In this document: positions 1 through 8,517 of the stretch, piece by piece
Position numbering within the stretch: position 1 is the stretch's first letter
How the letters are laid out: each line of letters begins with the position of its first letter
Origin: Mobiluncus sp963511525
Lineage (GTDB): Bacteria > Actinomycetota > Actinomycetes > Actinomycetales > Actinomycetaceae
Length of the DNA: 64,000 bases
Assembly: GCF_963511525.1 (NCBI RefSeq)
Contig: NZ_CAUPIY010000011.1
Span: forward strand, 1 to 64,000
Direction of reading: 5' to 3'
Program-made: the position numbers and the translations under genes
The notes under the pieces: model-generated
Databases searched by the model: none
What the model saw: only the letters and a program-made list of their open reading frames with translations
What the model was told of the DNA's origin: nothing

Positions 1-51
1 CTTACACCGCAAAGAAAAACCCGAAATAAAGACACACAAAATGTTACTTAA

Positions 52-129
52 CCCTTCGTGGACTACGTGTTGTCCGCTGCGGCGCAAAAGGTCTTTGCCA
101 AGTACGGGTTCATGAGTCCCGCTAAGTAA
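52..129 (+). pseudogene. modA: C-terminal remnant of molybdate-binding protein ModA
   Basis: The 25 codons before TAA at 127-129 read like the C-terminus of a ModA periplasmic/lipoprotein molybdate-binding protein (FVDYVLS, then AKYGFMSP). The frame closes upstream at TAA 49-51, and bases 1-51 are AT-rich with no ModA-like reading in any frame. Its position directly before modB is the normal place for modA. I infer a modA destroyed by deletion or insertion, or an assembly join; the window edge prevents a choice. Confidence 0.6.
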
Positions 130-138
130 AGGTTCGCG

Positions 139-966
139 TTGAACACTGGTAACCACGGCTTTCCCCGCTGGCTGTATCTGCCAGCGGGGATAGCCTTGCT
201 GTTGGTCGTTTTGCCTATTGTGGGGCTGATGGTGCGAGTGCCGTGGACCCGGCTGGCGGAAATTCTGACCCGCGACGAATCCCGCGACGCTTTGCTGTTG
301 AGCCTGCGCACCTGCTTGGTGTCGCTGGTGCTGGTGTTGATTCTGGGGACGCCCCTGGCGCTGCTGATTTCGCGCACCGAGGGATTTTGGGCTTACGTGT
401 GGCGCACTTTCGCGGTCCTGCCTATGGTGTTACCCCCGGTCGTAGCCGGTTTAGCGCTCTTGGTTACGCTGGGGCGCCGCGGCGTAGTGGGACAGTACCT
501 GTCCTGGGCCGGTATCGAGATTGGGTTCACCACCATAGCCGTGGTGCTGGGGCAAACATTCGTGGCCATGCCTTACTACGTGGTGTCCCTGGAGTCAGCG
601 CTGCGCACTTTTGATTCCGGTTACGAGCGGATTGCGGCGACTTTGGGGGCGTCTCCGACCTATGTGTTGCGCCGCGTCACGCTGCCCTTGCTGAGCCCTG
701 CCATAGTCGGGGGCGCCACCATGGCTTTTGCCCGCGCCTTGGGCGAGTTCGGGGCCACCCTGACTTTCGCAGGCTCGCTGCAAGGGGTGACCCGCACCCT
801 CCCCCAAGCTATCTATCTGTTGCGCGAGGACGACTCCGACCTGGCTTTGGCACTGTCCGTAGTACTGGTGCTGCTGGCGGCCACCATGATGGGATTGTCG
901 GCCATCTTTACCACCCGCCGCACCAAGCAGCTCACGACGCAACCGGAAAGTGGTGACGAGCAATGA
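139..966 (+). CDS. modB: molybdate ABC transporter permease ModB
   Basis: Integral membrane permease expected to form the channel of the molybdate importer with ModC. The 275-residue length fits ModB, several hydrophobic segments are visible, and an EAA-type coupling loop (YERIAATLGAS followed by a LPLLSPAI segment, about residues 161-190) is the ATPase contact signature. The start is TTG at 139, preceded by AAAGG at 128-132. Its 3' end overlaps modC by 4 bp (ATGA), implying translational coupling. Molybdate rather than tungstate or sulfate specificity is inferred from the ModC TOBE domain and the nar/mog/mob genes in the window. Confidence 0.88.
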   Translation: MNTGNHGFPRWLYLPAGIALLLVVLPIVGLMVRVPWTRLAEILTRDESRDALLLSLRTCLVSLVLVLILGTPLALLISRTEGFWAYVWRTFAVLPMVLPPVVAGLALLVTLGRRGVVGQYLSWAGIEIGFTTIAVVLGQTFVAMPYYVVSLESALRTFDSGYERIAATLGASPTYVLRRVTLPLLSPAIVGGATMAFARALGEFGATLTFAGSLQGVTRTLPQAIYLLREDDSDLALALSVVLVLLAATMMGLSAIFTTRRTKQLTTQPESGDEQ

Positions 967-2105
967 AAACTCGTCCTGAAACCGCGGCACACCCCGCGGA
1001 ATTCCCCACCGCCACCACCGCGGCTGGGAGCGAAGTCCTGGTGAAGGCGGGCATCAAGGAACGTGACGTCACGGTGCAGTGCGCTTTTCCGGCGGGACTG
1101 ATTACCGCTATCGTCGGACCGAACGGGGCCGGGAAGTCTACGATTCTGGGGATGATTTCCGGGCTGCTGGCCCCCGATTCAGGAGAGGTTCGCAGCGGGG
1201 AAACGGTGTTTGCCGATGCCACCCGGTTCCTGCCGCCCCATCAGCGTCCAGTCGCGATGCTGACCCAAAAGCCCCTGCTGTTTCCACACTTGAGCGTGTT
1301 GGAAAACGTGGCGTTTGGGCCGCGAGCCCGGCATCGGTCACGGGCGGAGGCTCGGCGTATCGCGCGCCAGGAGTTAGCGGCGGTAGGCGCTTTGGAACTG
1401 GCGGATCGCCCCGCTACGGCGCTGTCCGGCGGGCAGTCGCAGCGCGTGGCGTTGGCTCGAGCCCTAGCGACGCACCCGCAAGTCGTGCTGTTGGACGAAC
1501 CATTTTCCGCCCTTGACGTCGAAACTGCCGCCAAACTGCGGGAAGTGTTGTCGAAACGGCTGCGTCAAGAGCCGCGGCCGACAGTAATTTTTGTGACCCA
1601 CGACCCGCTCGACGTGTGGATGTTGGCCGACCATGTGGTCGCCATCGAGAACGGCCATTTGATTGGGGAAGGCACGGTGGTGGAAATGCTGGGCCAGCCT
1701 GCCACGAAGTTTCTGGAAAAACTGTCCGGCGTGAACCTGTTGGCCGGGGTCATTGAGGAATCCGGCGAAGTCGCCACAGTTGATGCCGGCGGGGTGAAAC
1801 TGACGGGATTGTGGCAAGGCCAGCATCATCCCGGCCCCCAAACCCCAGCTCTCACCGCTTTTGCTCCCCAGTCTGTGGCCCTGTTCGTAACGGCTGTTTC
1901 CGGCTCTCCACGCAACACCTGGCAGGCCCGCGTCACGGACATCACACCGCGCGGTGCGGTGCAGTGGATCAGTTTGGAGCTGGACGGGGGGCAAAGCATC
2001 CAAGCCGTCCTGACCCCGCAAGCCGTCAGCGCCCTGCAGCTGGCTCCCGGTTCGCCCATTTTTGCCGAGGTTAAAGCCACTCAGATTACGGTTTATCCGC
2101 GTTAG
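963..2105 (+). CDS. modC: molybdate ABC transporter ATP-binding protein ModC
   Basis: Cytoplasmic ATPase of the molybdate importer. Walker A GPNGAGKST lies at residues 52-60, followed by the signature LSGGQSQRVALARAL, Walker B LLDEPFSALD and a switch histidine in VTHD. After about residue 240 the protein continues into a roughly 140-residue region typical of ModC TOBE (molybdate-binding) domains, giving 380 residues in total. It overlaps modB and is followed by a strong hairpin, so the operon ends here. Confidence 0.88.
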   Translation: MKTRPETAAHPAEFPTATTAAGSEVLVKAGIKERDVTVQCAFPAGLITAIVGPNGAGKSTILGMISGLLAPDSGEVRSGETVFADATRFLPPHQRPVAMLTQKPLLFPHLSVLENVAFGPRARHRSRAEARRIARQELAAVGALELADRPATALSGGQSQRVALARALATHPQVVLLDEPFSALDVETAAKLREVLSKRLRQEPRPTVIFVTHDPLDVWMLADHVVAIENGHLIGEGTVVEMLGQPATKFLEKLSGVNLLAGVIEESGEVATVDAGGVKLTGLWQGQHHPGPQTPALTAFAPQSVALFVTAVSGSPRNTWQARVTDITPRGAVQWISLELDGGQSIQAVLTPQAVSALQLAPGSPIFAEVKATQITVYPR

Positions 2106-2127
2106 GTTTTGATAAACCGTAAATATA

Positions 2128-2184
2128 AGGGGAGATTTGGGCGGTAGCTGCCATTATTGGCAGCTACCCGGCTATTCTCCCCCT
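2128..2184. terminator. bidirectional terminator between modC and the HNH gene
   Basis: A perfect 10-bp inverted repeat (GGTAGCTGCC / GGCAGCTACC, 2143-2152 and 2159-2168, 6-base loop) is enclosed by a second arm pair (AGGGGAGA / TCTCCCCCT). It sits between two convergent genes and can serve both. There is no long T tract. Confidence 0.65.
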
Positions 2185-2209
2185 ATAATCACCGATTTCA
2201 TTTTGATAC

Positions 2210-3100
2210 CTATGGAATTGGCTCTTCCGGACACCCTTTCAGCACCCCCATCATGGCCTGTTTCTCTGCCGGGGTCACCCACAGCCCGTATTTCGCTTTC
2301 ACCGCAATCTGACGCGCCACGTAAGCACAGCGGTAATCGCGTGCGGGCGGCAGCCATTCGGACGCATCCTGGGATTGTTTATCCTGATTGGCCTGGCCTT
2401 TCACCGCTTCCAAGTTCAGCGGGTCGTTGGCGATGGCTTCCCGTTGCCGCTGGCTGAGCTGCTGGCCGCCAGTACGCCACACGTTACCCAACGCCACCAC
2501 GTGGTCAATCTGAACCGCGTCAGAGGTTTCCTGTGACCGCTTAAAATCAACGGTCTCTCCGGTGTATTTATCGTGCAAAACCCCGCTTTGCACCACGCAG
2601 TGCGCGGGAGTGGTGTTCGTAGCCGCTCGATATTGGACGTCCTCTAGGTCGCGAGCCAACACTTCGTTACGCGTATTGCAATTGTCACCGTCGAGGTCCA
2701 ACCACCCCTTGCCGAACAGCTGCTCACGGTCAAAGCCCCGGAAAGGGTCTTTGTCGCGCACTTCCAAAGTGCCCAACACGTCACTAGCGCGGCTCCCCGC
2801 AGTTTTTCCAGCAGCGGCGTCACGAGTCTGTTGCCCGGCGTTCCCGGATTGACTGGCGGAATGAGTCTGGTCACCGCCGATGAGCCCGAACAACCAGCCG
2901 TCGTCCCCGACGAACTGGGTGCCCAAACCGGTCACAGCCACCACAGCGAACGCCACCAGAGCTAGGTTGCGTCCGCGCTGGTTGCGGTTTGAACTCTTGC
3001 CGAACCACCCGTCCCAGGGTGCTACCTGCGGAGTTTCCGGTTCTAGACCGGGGTTTTCCTCCGGCCCAGCACCCTGACCAGTTTTGTTCTGTTTGCTCAT
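2210..3100 (-). CDS. membrane-anchored HNH nuclease-like protein (DUF1524 type)
   Basis: 296 residues with one hydrophobic segment at about 45-62, so the C-terminal domain is predicted to lie outside the membrane. That domain carries the hallmarks of the DUF1524/GmrSD-C HNH family: DGDNCNTRNEVL (137-148), IDHVV (198-202) and NQDKQSQDASEWLP (238-251), and four cysteines that could pair. Family members of this architecture in actinobacteria are thought to be secreted or surface nucleases. The start ATG overlaps the stop of the upstream methyltransferase by 4 bp. Nuclease activity is inferred from motifs. Confidence 0.75.
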   Translation of the reverse strand: MSKQNKTGQGAGPEENPGLEPETPQVAPWDGWFGKSSNRNQRGRNLALVAFAVVAVTGLGTQFVGDDGWLFGLIGGDQTHSASQSGNAGQQTRDAAAGKTAGSRASDVLGTLEVRDKDPFRGFDREQLFGKGWLDLDGDNCNTRNEVLARDLEDVQYRAATNTTPAHCVVQSGVLHDKYTGETVDFKRSQETSDAVQIDHVVALGNVWRTGGQQLSQRQREAIANDPLNLEAVKGQANQDKQSQDASEWLPPARDYRCAYVARQIAVKAKYGLWVTPAEKQAMMGVLKGCPEEPIP

Positions 3101-4392
3101 GCGTCCAGCCTAACGAAGTAATCTTGCCCGGTCACATCTGCCACCAGTCCCACCCCGCGAGGTCTGTCCCCAAGGGTGGCAAAATCAACGACCGTGTCTC
3201 GTGACGGTGCCACCACGGATTGAGGTGTGAAAACTCCGGCGGAAAAACCGGCAAAATCCGGGTCTAGGGCCACCCAATCCACCAGCTCCGTCCAGTCCGG
3301 TTTGTCGGATTTGCTGGTCGTATCGTCCCCGGCGGCACATTTCGCCCCGGTGGCACCCAACTTCGCAACGCGGGTTTCGATCTCTCGGCCCAATAACTCC
3401 AAGCCCGGCACGATTTGGTTGGCTCCCCAGGACGCGGAATCTCGCCACACCTCAAAGTCGACCCCGTCCTGCACCAGGCGCCGCCGCGCCAGATGCACCC
3501 CCAAACTATTGCGCTCTATCCCCAGGAAATGCCGCCCCAGCTGGGCTGCCGCCACCAAAGTGGAGCCGGATCCGGCAAAGCAGTCCATCACCAGGCCCCC
3601 CGGCGGGCACGCCGCGGCTATGGCGCGTTGCATGACTTCCACCGGTTTTTGAGTCGGATACCCCACCCAGGTTTCGGAATGATTCGGCGGCCGGGAAATC
3701 TGCCAAACATCGGGGGCGACCATGCCCCGCGGGTTAAACATTTCGCGGCGTTTCGGGGCAATGGCCGCGTTATACGCCACCCGCACCGCATCGGGGTCGA
3801 AATAGTGGCGGCGCCGGTCCCGGGCGTAAAACAGGATGGTGTCGTGTTTGTGGCCGAAAGCCCGCCTCGACCCCCCGCCCGAAGCGTAAGCCCACACAAT
3901 CTCGTTGACCAGGTTACTTGCCCCAAATACCTCGTCCATAACCAGGCGCAAAGCGGCGGAGGAATGCCAATCGCAGTGCACAAAAATAGTTCCCGTTGGC
4001 GACAAAAATCGTCGTAGCACCGTCAGCCTCTCGTACAGATGTTGCAGGTAATCAGCGGTTTGCCAGCGGTCGCCGTACTGTTTCACGGCAATAGTGCGTT
4101 TCGAGGCACCGCGGTGGTGCGTGCGAATCTGTTGCACATAGTCAGCCCCGGAGTTAAACGGCGGATCGATATAGATACAGTCGACGCTGCCCTCGTATTG
4201 GGGCAGCAATCCGCCCATGACCTGCAAGTTTTCCCCGACATAGAGGCGGTTTTCGCTCTGCGATGTCGCCACTTTGCCCCCGAGCATTTCGCGGTAGCGT
4301 TCGGCTGGGACGTAGGATCGAGTTTCGGGCAACACCACTTCGTGTTTTCCGCGCCACGTGAAAGCCAGTTCCGGGGGTTTTTCCTGCACCAT
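3097..4392 (-). CDS. site-specific DNA methyltransferase (N-4/N-6, beta-type order)
   Basis: SAM-dependent DNA methylase. Catalytic motif IV is DPPF (76-79, followed by NSG) and SAM-binding motif I FAGSGST comes after it (272-278), the permuted beta-type order seen in type III Mod and many solitary enzymes. About 150 residues follow motif I without a recognised domain, and there is no obvious separate target-recognition region. No type III res gene is adjacent; the only partner is the overlapping HNH gene. Base specificity (adenine or N4-cytosine) cannot be assigned with confidence, though DPPF with this layout favours adenine. Confidence 0.8.
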   Translation of the reverse strand: MVQEKPPELAFTWRGKHEVVLPETRSYVPAERYREMLGGKVATSQSENRLYVGENLQVMGGLLPQYEGSVDCIYIDPPFNSGADYVQQIRTHHRGASKRTIAVKQYGDRWQTADYLQHLYERLTVLRRFLSPTGTIFVHCDWHSSAALRLVMDEVFGASNLVNEIVWAYASGGGSRRAFGHKHDTILFYARDRRRHYFDPDAVRVAYNAAIAPKRREMFNPRGMVAPDVWQISRPPNHSETWVGYPTQKPVEVMQRAIAAACPPGGLVMDCFAGSGSTLVAAAQLGRHFLGIERNSLGVHLARRRLVQDGVDFEVWRDSASWGANQIVPGLELLGREIETRVAKLGATGAKCAAGDDTTSKSDKPDWTELVDWVALDPDFAGFSAGVFTPQSVVAPSRDTVVDFATLGDRPRGVGLVADVTGQDYFVRLDA

Positions 4393-4536
4393 CCCATCCT
4401 ACTGTGGGCGACTCATCCGGCAACAACCCGCCACTTCCAGCGGGAAGTCGCGCTTTCACCGCCAGAGAAATTCCGCGGCAGGGCCTGGTGAAATCGGCTA
4501 AAATGAAACCTACCACCAGTCGGGAGGAAACGGGTC

Positions 4537-5055
4537 ATGAGTGAGGACAGCGGGGATTTTTTCGATAATCCTTTCGAGTTGCCATTCGACAACGCGCCTT
4601 TTTCCGTCAATAGGCTGCCCAACCTAACTCGTGACCGAGTTAAGAAAGTCTTGGAAGGCCACAACTGGAGTTACCAGGTCAACCACGACGGTGATGTGGG
4701 CGGGGCCTGGCAAAACGGCATCTATTACTTCCAGGTAACCGGGGAAAAGGACACTATCCTCTGCGTGCGCGGCACTTGGCGCGGAGAACCGGAACTGGAT
4801 GATTTCATCCTGATTAACTCGATTTGTAACCGCTGGAACACAGACTATTACTGGCCGAAAGCCTACGCGAGAGTGACCGAAGACCGCGAAGTCTACGTGC
4901 ATACGGAACTGCCCATCAGCTGGCGTACCGGCTTGACGGACGCGCAGCTGGACGAACAGGTACGCTGCGCCTTGGAATCCAGCGAGGATTTCTTTGAGCA
5001 TCTGGCCGAGCAGCTCCCCAACGCGGTGCCGGAACCTGACGAAGATTCCGAATAG
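4537..5055 (+). CDS. YbjN domain-containing protein
   Basis: 172 residues, acidic at both ends, cytoplasmic. The middle (about 28-160) resembles the YbjN/sensory-transduction-regulator fold found as small proteins in actinobacteria: a short helix with LEGHNWSY, a strand-rich core with a WRGEPELDD segment, then a long C-terminal helix. Biochemical role unknown. A GGGAGGAA ribosome-binding site precedes the ATG, and a TAAAAT -10-like box lies at 4499-4504 between this gene and the divergent methyltransferase. Confidence 0.65.
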   Translation: MSEDSGDFFDNPFELPFDNAPFSVNRLPNLTRDRVKKVLEGHNWSYQVNHDGDVGGAWQNGIYYFQVTGEKDTILCVRGTWRGEPELDDFILINSICNRWNTDYYWPKAYARVTEDREVYVHTELPISWRTGLTDAQLDEQVRCALESSEDFFEHLAEQLPNAVPEPDEDSE

Positions 5056-5059
5056 GCTC

Positions 5060-6490
5060 TTACGTGGGCAGCATCCACCACAGGGCGCGGCCTTTGGCAC
5101 GGTAGCGTTCCAAGAAGCGCTCCATCCGCACTGCCCAATAGGGTCCCAAACCGTGACGTACCCGCAGCACCTGCTGCGCGGCGTCTTTGCCTTTCTTTGG
5201 GTAGGTAAGCTCGGCATAGAAACCCCGCGAGGAAATCAGCCCGTAATCCCAACACAAACTCAACACTGATTCAATCTCTTCCAAGGTTTCGGGCAAAACC
5301 TTGTTTTTCTGTCCGCTCAGTTCTTCGATAATCAAATCGGTGACCTGGCGGCTCATCAAGTGAGCCATGTCACGAGTCTGCATCGGGACGGGTGCCGGGA
5401 CAGAATCGCTATCCGCGGTGAGTTCACGCGTGTCCATCGCAATTGCCGAACCAATCCCAAAAATATTGCGATACGTGGGATTGCGGAAAGTGCGCGGCAA
5501 GACTGTCACCACTTGGCCGGAGCCGTTTTGCTGGGTTTTCGCGTCCACCCGCAGCCGCCCCCAGCCATCGTACAAGTCCTCGCGCAAATCCGCTCCGTTC
5601 GCGTCATGCACCGCCAAGGGAGTGAGAACCCGCGCCGCTTCCACCGCCACCAAATCGCATTCCATTTCTTCGGGCTGGCCCTCGCCGTGTACCGGAACAA
5701 ACCTGACTCTGCGCCCATTGATCGAGGCCAGGCGCATATCTTTGTGCAGAATCAGGCGGTGCCGATCGATGAGATGCACAAGGGCGGTCTGCATGTCCTC
5801 TTCCATCTTCGGGTCGTCGGTGTGGCCGTACATCCACGGTCGTCCCGCGTCGAAAAAGTGCAGTTCCACCCGGGAGCGCAGGAAAGCGGCCCGCAGCACC
5901 TCGTCCACGCACAAGGCATATTCCAGCGCCCCGTAAAAACCACCCATGCCGCGGGCGGACCGACCGATGGCGATGACTTTCGGCTTGTCGTCCACCGGGG
6001 AATCCTGCAGTTCAAACAGCAGTCTGCGCAGTTCTGCCTCCCCCGCGATGGCGCTGTCCAGGCGGTCCAGGACACAGGTCGGCACCGTGGTCGCTTCCGC
6101 GGGAATGCCCGCGACCCGATCAATGTCGTGCCCGGTGGCGATGACCAGGTAATCGTAAGGCACCCGCGCGACTTCCCCCTCCAGATGTGAGCCGGTAAAA
6201 GTCATCTGAACCTGGGGACGCGGGTCGTCCCGGTAGCCCTTGGGGTAAACCGCGGTGGCCACTCCCTGGTGAAAAATAATTCCTTTACGCCGATAGAGCG
6301 GACCGAGCGGAACGGTTTGGCGCTGCACCGACTGCAGGCCAGAGGCAATCTGGGCCATAACGTCGGGATTAGTCCAAGCCGAGCCGGGGCTGATAACGAT
6401 GACATCGTGGTCGTCTTTCAGGCGATGTTTTAAGCCGAGGGCTGTCGAGTGGCCAGCCATTCCGGCGCCTATAACAACAATCCGCGCCAT
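5060..6490 (-). CDS. FAD/NAD(P)-dependent oxidoreductase, sulfide:quinone reductase-like
   Basis: 476-residue flavoprotein with an N-terminal dinucleotide-binding VIGAGMAG motif and a second ATGHD element typical of the pyridine nucleotide-disulfide oxidoreductase fold. Overall layout, including the C-terminal basic amphipathic region ending near WWMLPT that could sit on the membrane, resembles sulfide:quinone reductases or type II NADH dehydrogenases. Only scattered cysteines (for example VPTCVLD) are present, so the classical SQR cysteine pair is not established and the substrate stays open. The first 26 bp of the gene are repeated 148 bp upstream. Confidence 0.72.
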   Translation of the reverse strand: MARIVVIGAGMAGHSTALGLKHRLKDDHDVIVISPGSAWTNPDVMAQIASGLQSVQRQTVPLGPLYRRKGIIFHQGVATAVYPKGYRDDPRPQVQMTFTGSHLEGEVARVPYDYLVIATGHDIDRVAGIPAEATTVPTCVLDRLDSAIAGEAELRRLLFELQDSPVDDKPKVIAIGRSARGMGGFYGALEYALCVDEVLRAAFLRSRVELHFFDAGRPWMYGHTDDPKMEEDMQTALVHLIDRHRLILHKDMRLASINGRRVRFVPVHGEGQPEEMECDLVAVEAARVLTPLAVHDANGADLREDLYDGWGRLRVDAKTQQNGSGQVVTVLPRTFRNPTYRNIFGIGSAIAMDTRELTADSDSVPAPVPMQTRDMAHLMSRQVTDLIIEELSGQKNKVLPETLEEIESVLSLCWDYGLISSRGFYAELTYPKKGKDAAQQVLRVRHGLGPYWAVRMERFLERYRAKGRALWWMLPT

Positions 6491-6491
6491 C

Positions 6492-6638
6492 TTAGTATCC
6501 TTTTTTCTTCAGGAGTTCCGCCGAAAACGTTGCCCCGCAACGTTTTTTCACCGGCTCCACACCACCACGCGCCGACACACACTCGCTACGCTCGCTGTCG
6601 GCACGCCAACCTGCGCCTATAACTACAATCCGCGCCAT
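6492..6638 (-). other. duplicated start of the SQR-like gene with hairpin-rich filler
   Basis: A 26-bp stretch containing the first codons of the downstream flavoprotein gene (MARIVVIGAG) recurs at 6613-6638 with one mismatch to 6465-6490, in the same orientation. The copy can be read as a 48-codon frame from ATG 6638 to TAA 6492-6494, but after ten residues it loses all similarity and runs through two hairpins. I read it as a partial duplication or insertion scar rather than a gene. Confidence 0.7.
6524..6549. terminator. hairpin between the SDR and SQR-like genes
   Basis: AAAACGTTGC and GCAACGTTTT flank a CCC loop, with a further TT on the plus strand. It is symmetrical enough to work either way and probably separates the SDR transcript from the flavoprotein gene. 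A second stem (GCCGACA / TGTCGGC, about 6570-6603) follows. Confidence 0.55.
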
Positions 6639-6641
6639 GGG

Positions 6642-7493
6642 TCACCGGGCCGGATTGTCCAAGCGGACTTTGATGGTGCTGGTGGCTTGTTCCACCGGCT
6701 TGATTTTCAGCTGGTCGATATTCACGTGCGCCGGCAAGTTCAAGGTCCACACAATAGCTTGGGCGACATCGGCCCCCACCAGCGGATAATCTACCCCGGC
6801 ATAAACGCCCTCCGCCGCAGCCTTGTCCTCTAGGCGGGCCAGGGAAAATTCCGGGGTTTGCACCAATCCGGGCATAATCTCGATAATCCGAATCGGTTTA
6901 CCCACCAACTCCAGGCGCAACGTCTCGGGCAACATCGCCTCGGCGTGCTTGGCGGCGGTATAACCCGCCCCGCCCGGATACGTCTCGTGACCGGCAGTCG
7001 AGGTGACGAACACCAAATCCCCACCCCCGTGAGCCAACATTTGCGACAGGAAAGCCTGGGTGACCTGCAGGGAGGACAAAACGTTGATGCTATACATGGT
7101 TTTCCACCGCTCCAGCTTCGCCTCCATCACGGTGTCGGTGCCGCGCGCTCCCCCGGCATTGTTGACCACCGCGTCCACGACCTGTCCCTCGGCGGTCGCC
7201 CACTCAAACAGCGCCTGGACGTGCTCAGGAACGGTCAGGTCAGCGGCAAAAGCCGCGCAGCCCGTCTCATAAGCCAGTGCGGCCAGCCTATCGGCGCGCC
7301 GGGCGGTCGCCAACACCTCCCAACCGCAGGCACACATCTGTTTCACGGTTTCCCAGCCGATGCCGGTAGAAGCCCCGGTCACCAGCACTCGTCCCGGCTG
7401 GCGGGCCGGTCGCGTTTCGGGAACTGTAATTCCGAAACTTTGGGGGTCAAGAGGGTGTGAGGACGGCTTTACGGGTCCGGGTGTGATGCTCAT
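6642..7493 (-). CDS. short-chain dehydrogenase/reductase (SDR)
   Basis: 283 residues, Rossmann fold, cytoplasmic. The classical SDR signatures are all present: cofactor loop TGASTGIG near residue 40, NNAG near 110, a catalytic serine in VTSTAGH and the YTAAK Tyr-Lys pair. An arginine pair after the second strand (ATARRADRL) favours NADP(H). About 35 residues precede the core. Substrate unknown; the family is often serine/3-hydroxy acid dehydrogenase-like (YdfG type). AAAGGTGA precedes the ATG, and a palindrome at 7535-7553 lies just upstream. Confidence 0.85.
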   Translation of the reverse strand: MSITPGPVKPSSHPLDPQSFGITVPETRPARQPGRVLVTGASTGIGWETVKQMCACGWEVLATARRADRLAALAYETGCAAFAADLTVPEHVQALFEWATAEGQVVDAVVNNAGGARGTDTVMEAKLERWKTMYSINVLSSLQVTQAFLSQMLAHGGGDLVFVTSTAGHETYPGGAGYTAAKHAEAMLPETLRLELVGKPIRIIEIMPGLVQTPEFSLARLEDKAAAEGVYAGVDYPLVGADVAQAIVWTLNLPAHVNIDQLKIKPVEQATSTIKVRLDNPAR

Positions 7494-7534
7494 CTTTTGG
7501 TCACCTTTCCAAAATTTTTGGCTGCAGAGCCACG

Positions 7535-7553
7535 CTATAGACTTAGCCTATAG
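7535..7553. promoter_or_regulatory. palindromic operator candidate between SDR gene and proC
   Basis: CTATAG, 7 bases, CTATAG; read as TATAGRCTNAGYCTATA it is a near-perfect 17-bp palindrome. It lies about 40 bp upstream of the SDR start and 67 bp upstream of proC, and overlaps a possible -10 (TATAGC) for the SDR gene. A second short palindrome CCAAAATTTTTGG is at 7509-7521. The binding protein is unknown. Confidence 0.45.
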
Positions 7554-7619
7554 GAAAACAACTCCGGCGGTTTGCTCTGAACGCCAGGGAAAACCGCGCA
7601 AATCAGGAAAAGAGGCAAC

Positions 7620-8432
7620 ATGAAACTCGGTTTTATTGGAATGGGTGCCATGGGTTCGGCAATCGCGGCGGGAGCCCTGAAGCACGACTTCGTCAAAGCC
7701 GGTGACCTGAGTTTTTCTGATTTCGGGGTGACCCCGGGGGAACATCCGCTGACCAAAGAGTTCGGAGCCCAGCAGGTGGCTTCTAACCGGGAACTGGTCG
7801 GGTCGGTTGACGCGGTAGTCGTCGCCGTGAAACCGAAACACATCGGCGCAGTCCTCACCGAAATTGCCCCGGAACTGGGAGGAAAGCTGGTCATTTCTAT
7901 CGCCGGAGGGGTCGGGCTGGACCATCTGGAGGGCTGGTTGTCCCCGGATACCCCCATTGTGCGGGTCATGCCAAACCTGAACGCCCAGGTCAACGCCGCC
8001 ATGTCGGCCTTGTGCGCGAACGCGGCGGTAACCCCGGAACAAAAGCAGTACGCCCTGGGACTGTTCAACGCGGTGGGCCGCACGGTCGAGCTGGAAGAAT
8101 CCCTGTTCTCCGCGTTTACCGCCATTGCCGGTTGTGCCCCCGCCTGGACTTATACCTACGTGGAAGCCTTGGCAAAAGCCGGCGTGGCTGCGGGCCTGAC
8201 GAAGACTGCGGCCATCGAGTCCGCGACCCAGATGCTGCTGGGCTCCGCCCTCATGCTGCAAGACGGTTTGGAAAAGGGCGCTCACCCCGGACAGCTGGTC
8301 GATCGGGTGTGCTCCCCCGGCGGCTCCACCATCGCCGGTTTGCTGGCGGGCGAGGACGCGGGATTCTCGCGAGCCGTAGTACACATGGTTGAGGGCGCCA
8401 TGGCCGGGGACGCCAAAGCGACCCAGAAATAA
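7620..8432 (+). CDS. proC: pyrroline-5-carboxylate reductase
   Basis: Catalyses the last step of proline synthesis, NAD(P)H-dependent reduction of pyrroline-5-carboxylate, in the cytoplasm. 270 residues, the usual ProC length, with N-terminal cofactor loop GFIGMGAMGSA, the VAVKPKHI segment and MPNLNAQVN corresponding to the family MPN motif. The C-terminal helical dimer domain holds the conserved HPGQLVDRVCSPGGSTI segment. AGAGG precedes the ATG. It is followed by valS at 85 bp. Confidence 0.93.
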   Translation: MKLGFIGMGAMGSAIAAGALKHDFVKAGDLSFSDFGVTPGEHPLTKEFGAQQVASNRELVGSVDAVVVAVKPKHIGAVLTEIAPELGGKLVISIAGGVGLDHLEGWLSPDTPIVRVMPNLNAQVNAAMSALCANAAVTPEQKQYALGLFNAVGRTVELEESLFSAFTAIAGCAPAWTYTYVEALAKAGVAAGLTKTAAIESATQMLLGSALMLQDGLEKGAHPGQLVDRVCSPGGSTIAGLLAGEDAGFSRAVVHMVEGAMAGDAKATQK

Positions 8433-8517
8433 CCCCCGCCCCACCGAACCCGTTAGGGTAGCGGGAACGCGAGCGGGTAGACTATTGCAGGTAAATCACA
8501 ACGATAAAAGGAAAACG

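Noticed and set aside
2121..2132. AAATATAAGGGG shared with 42058-42069
   Set aside because: Short AT-rich match before a G run; contexts differ and it is likely chance.
8389..8517. Earlier start for valS overlapping proC
   Set aside because: The extra residues do not fit the family, while ATG 8518 has a good ribosome-binding site.
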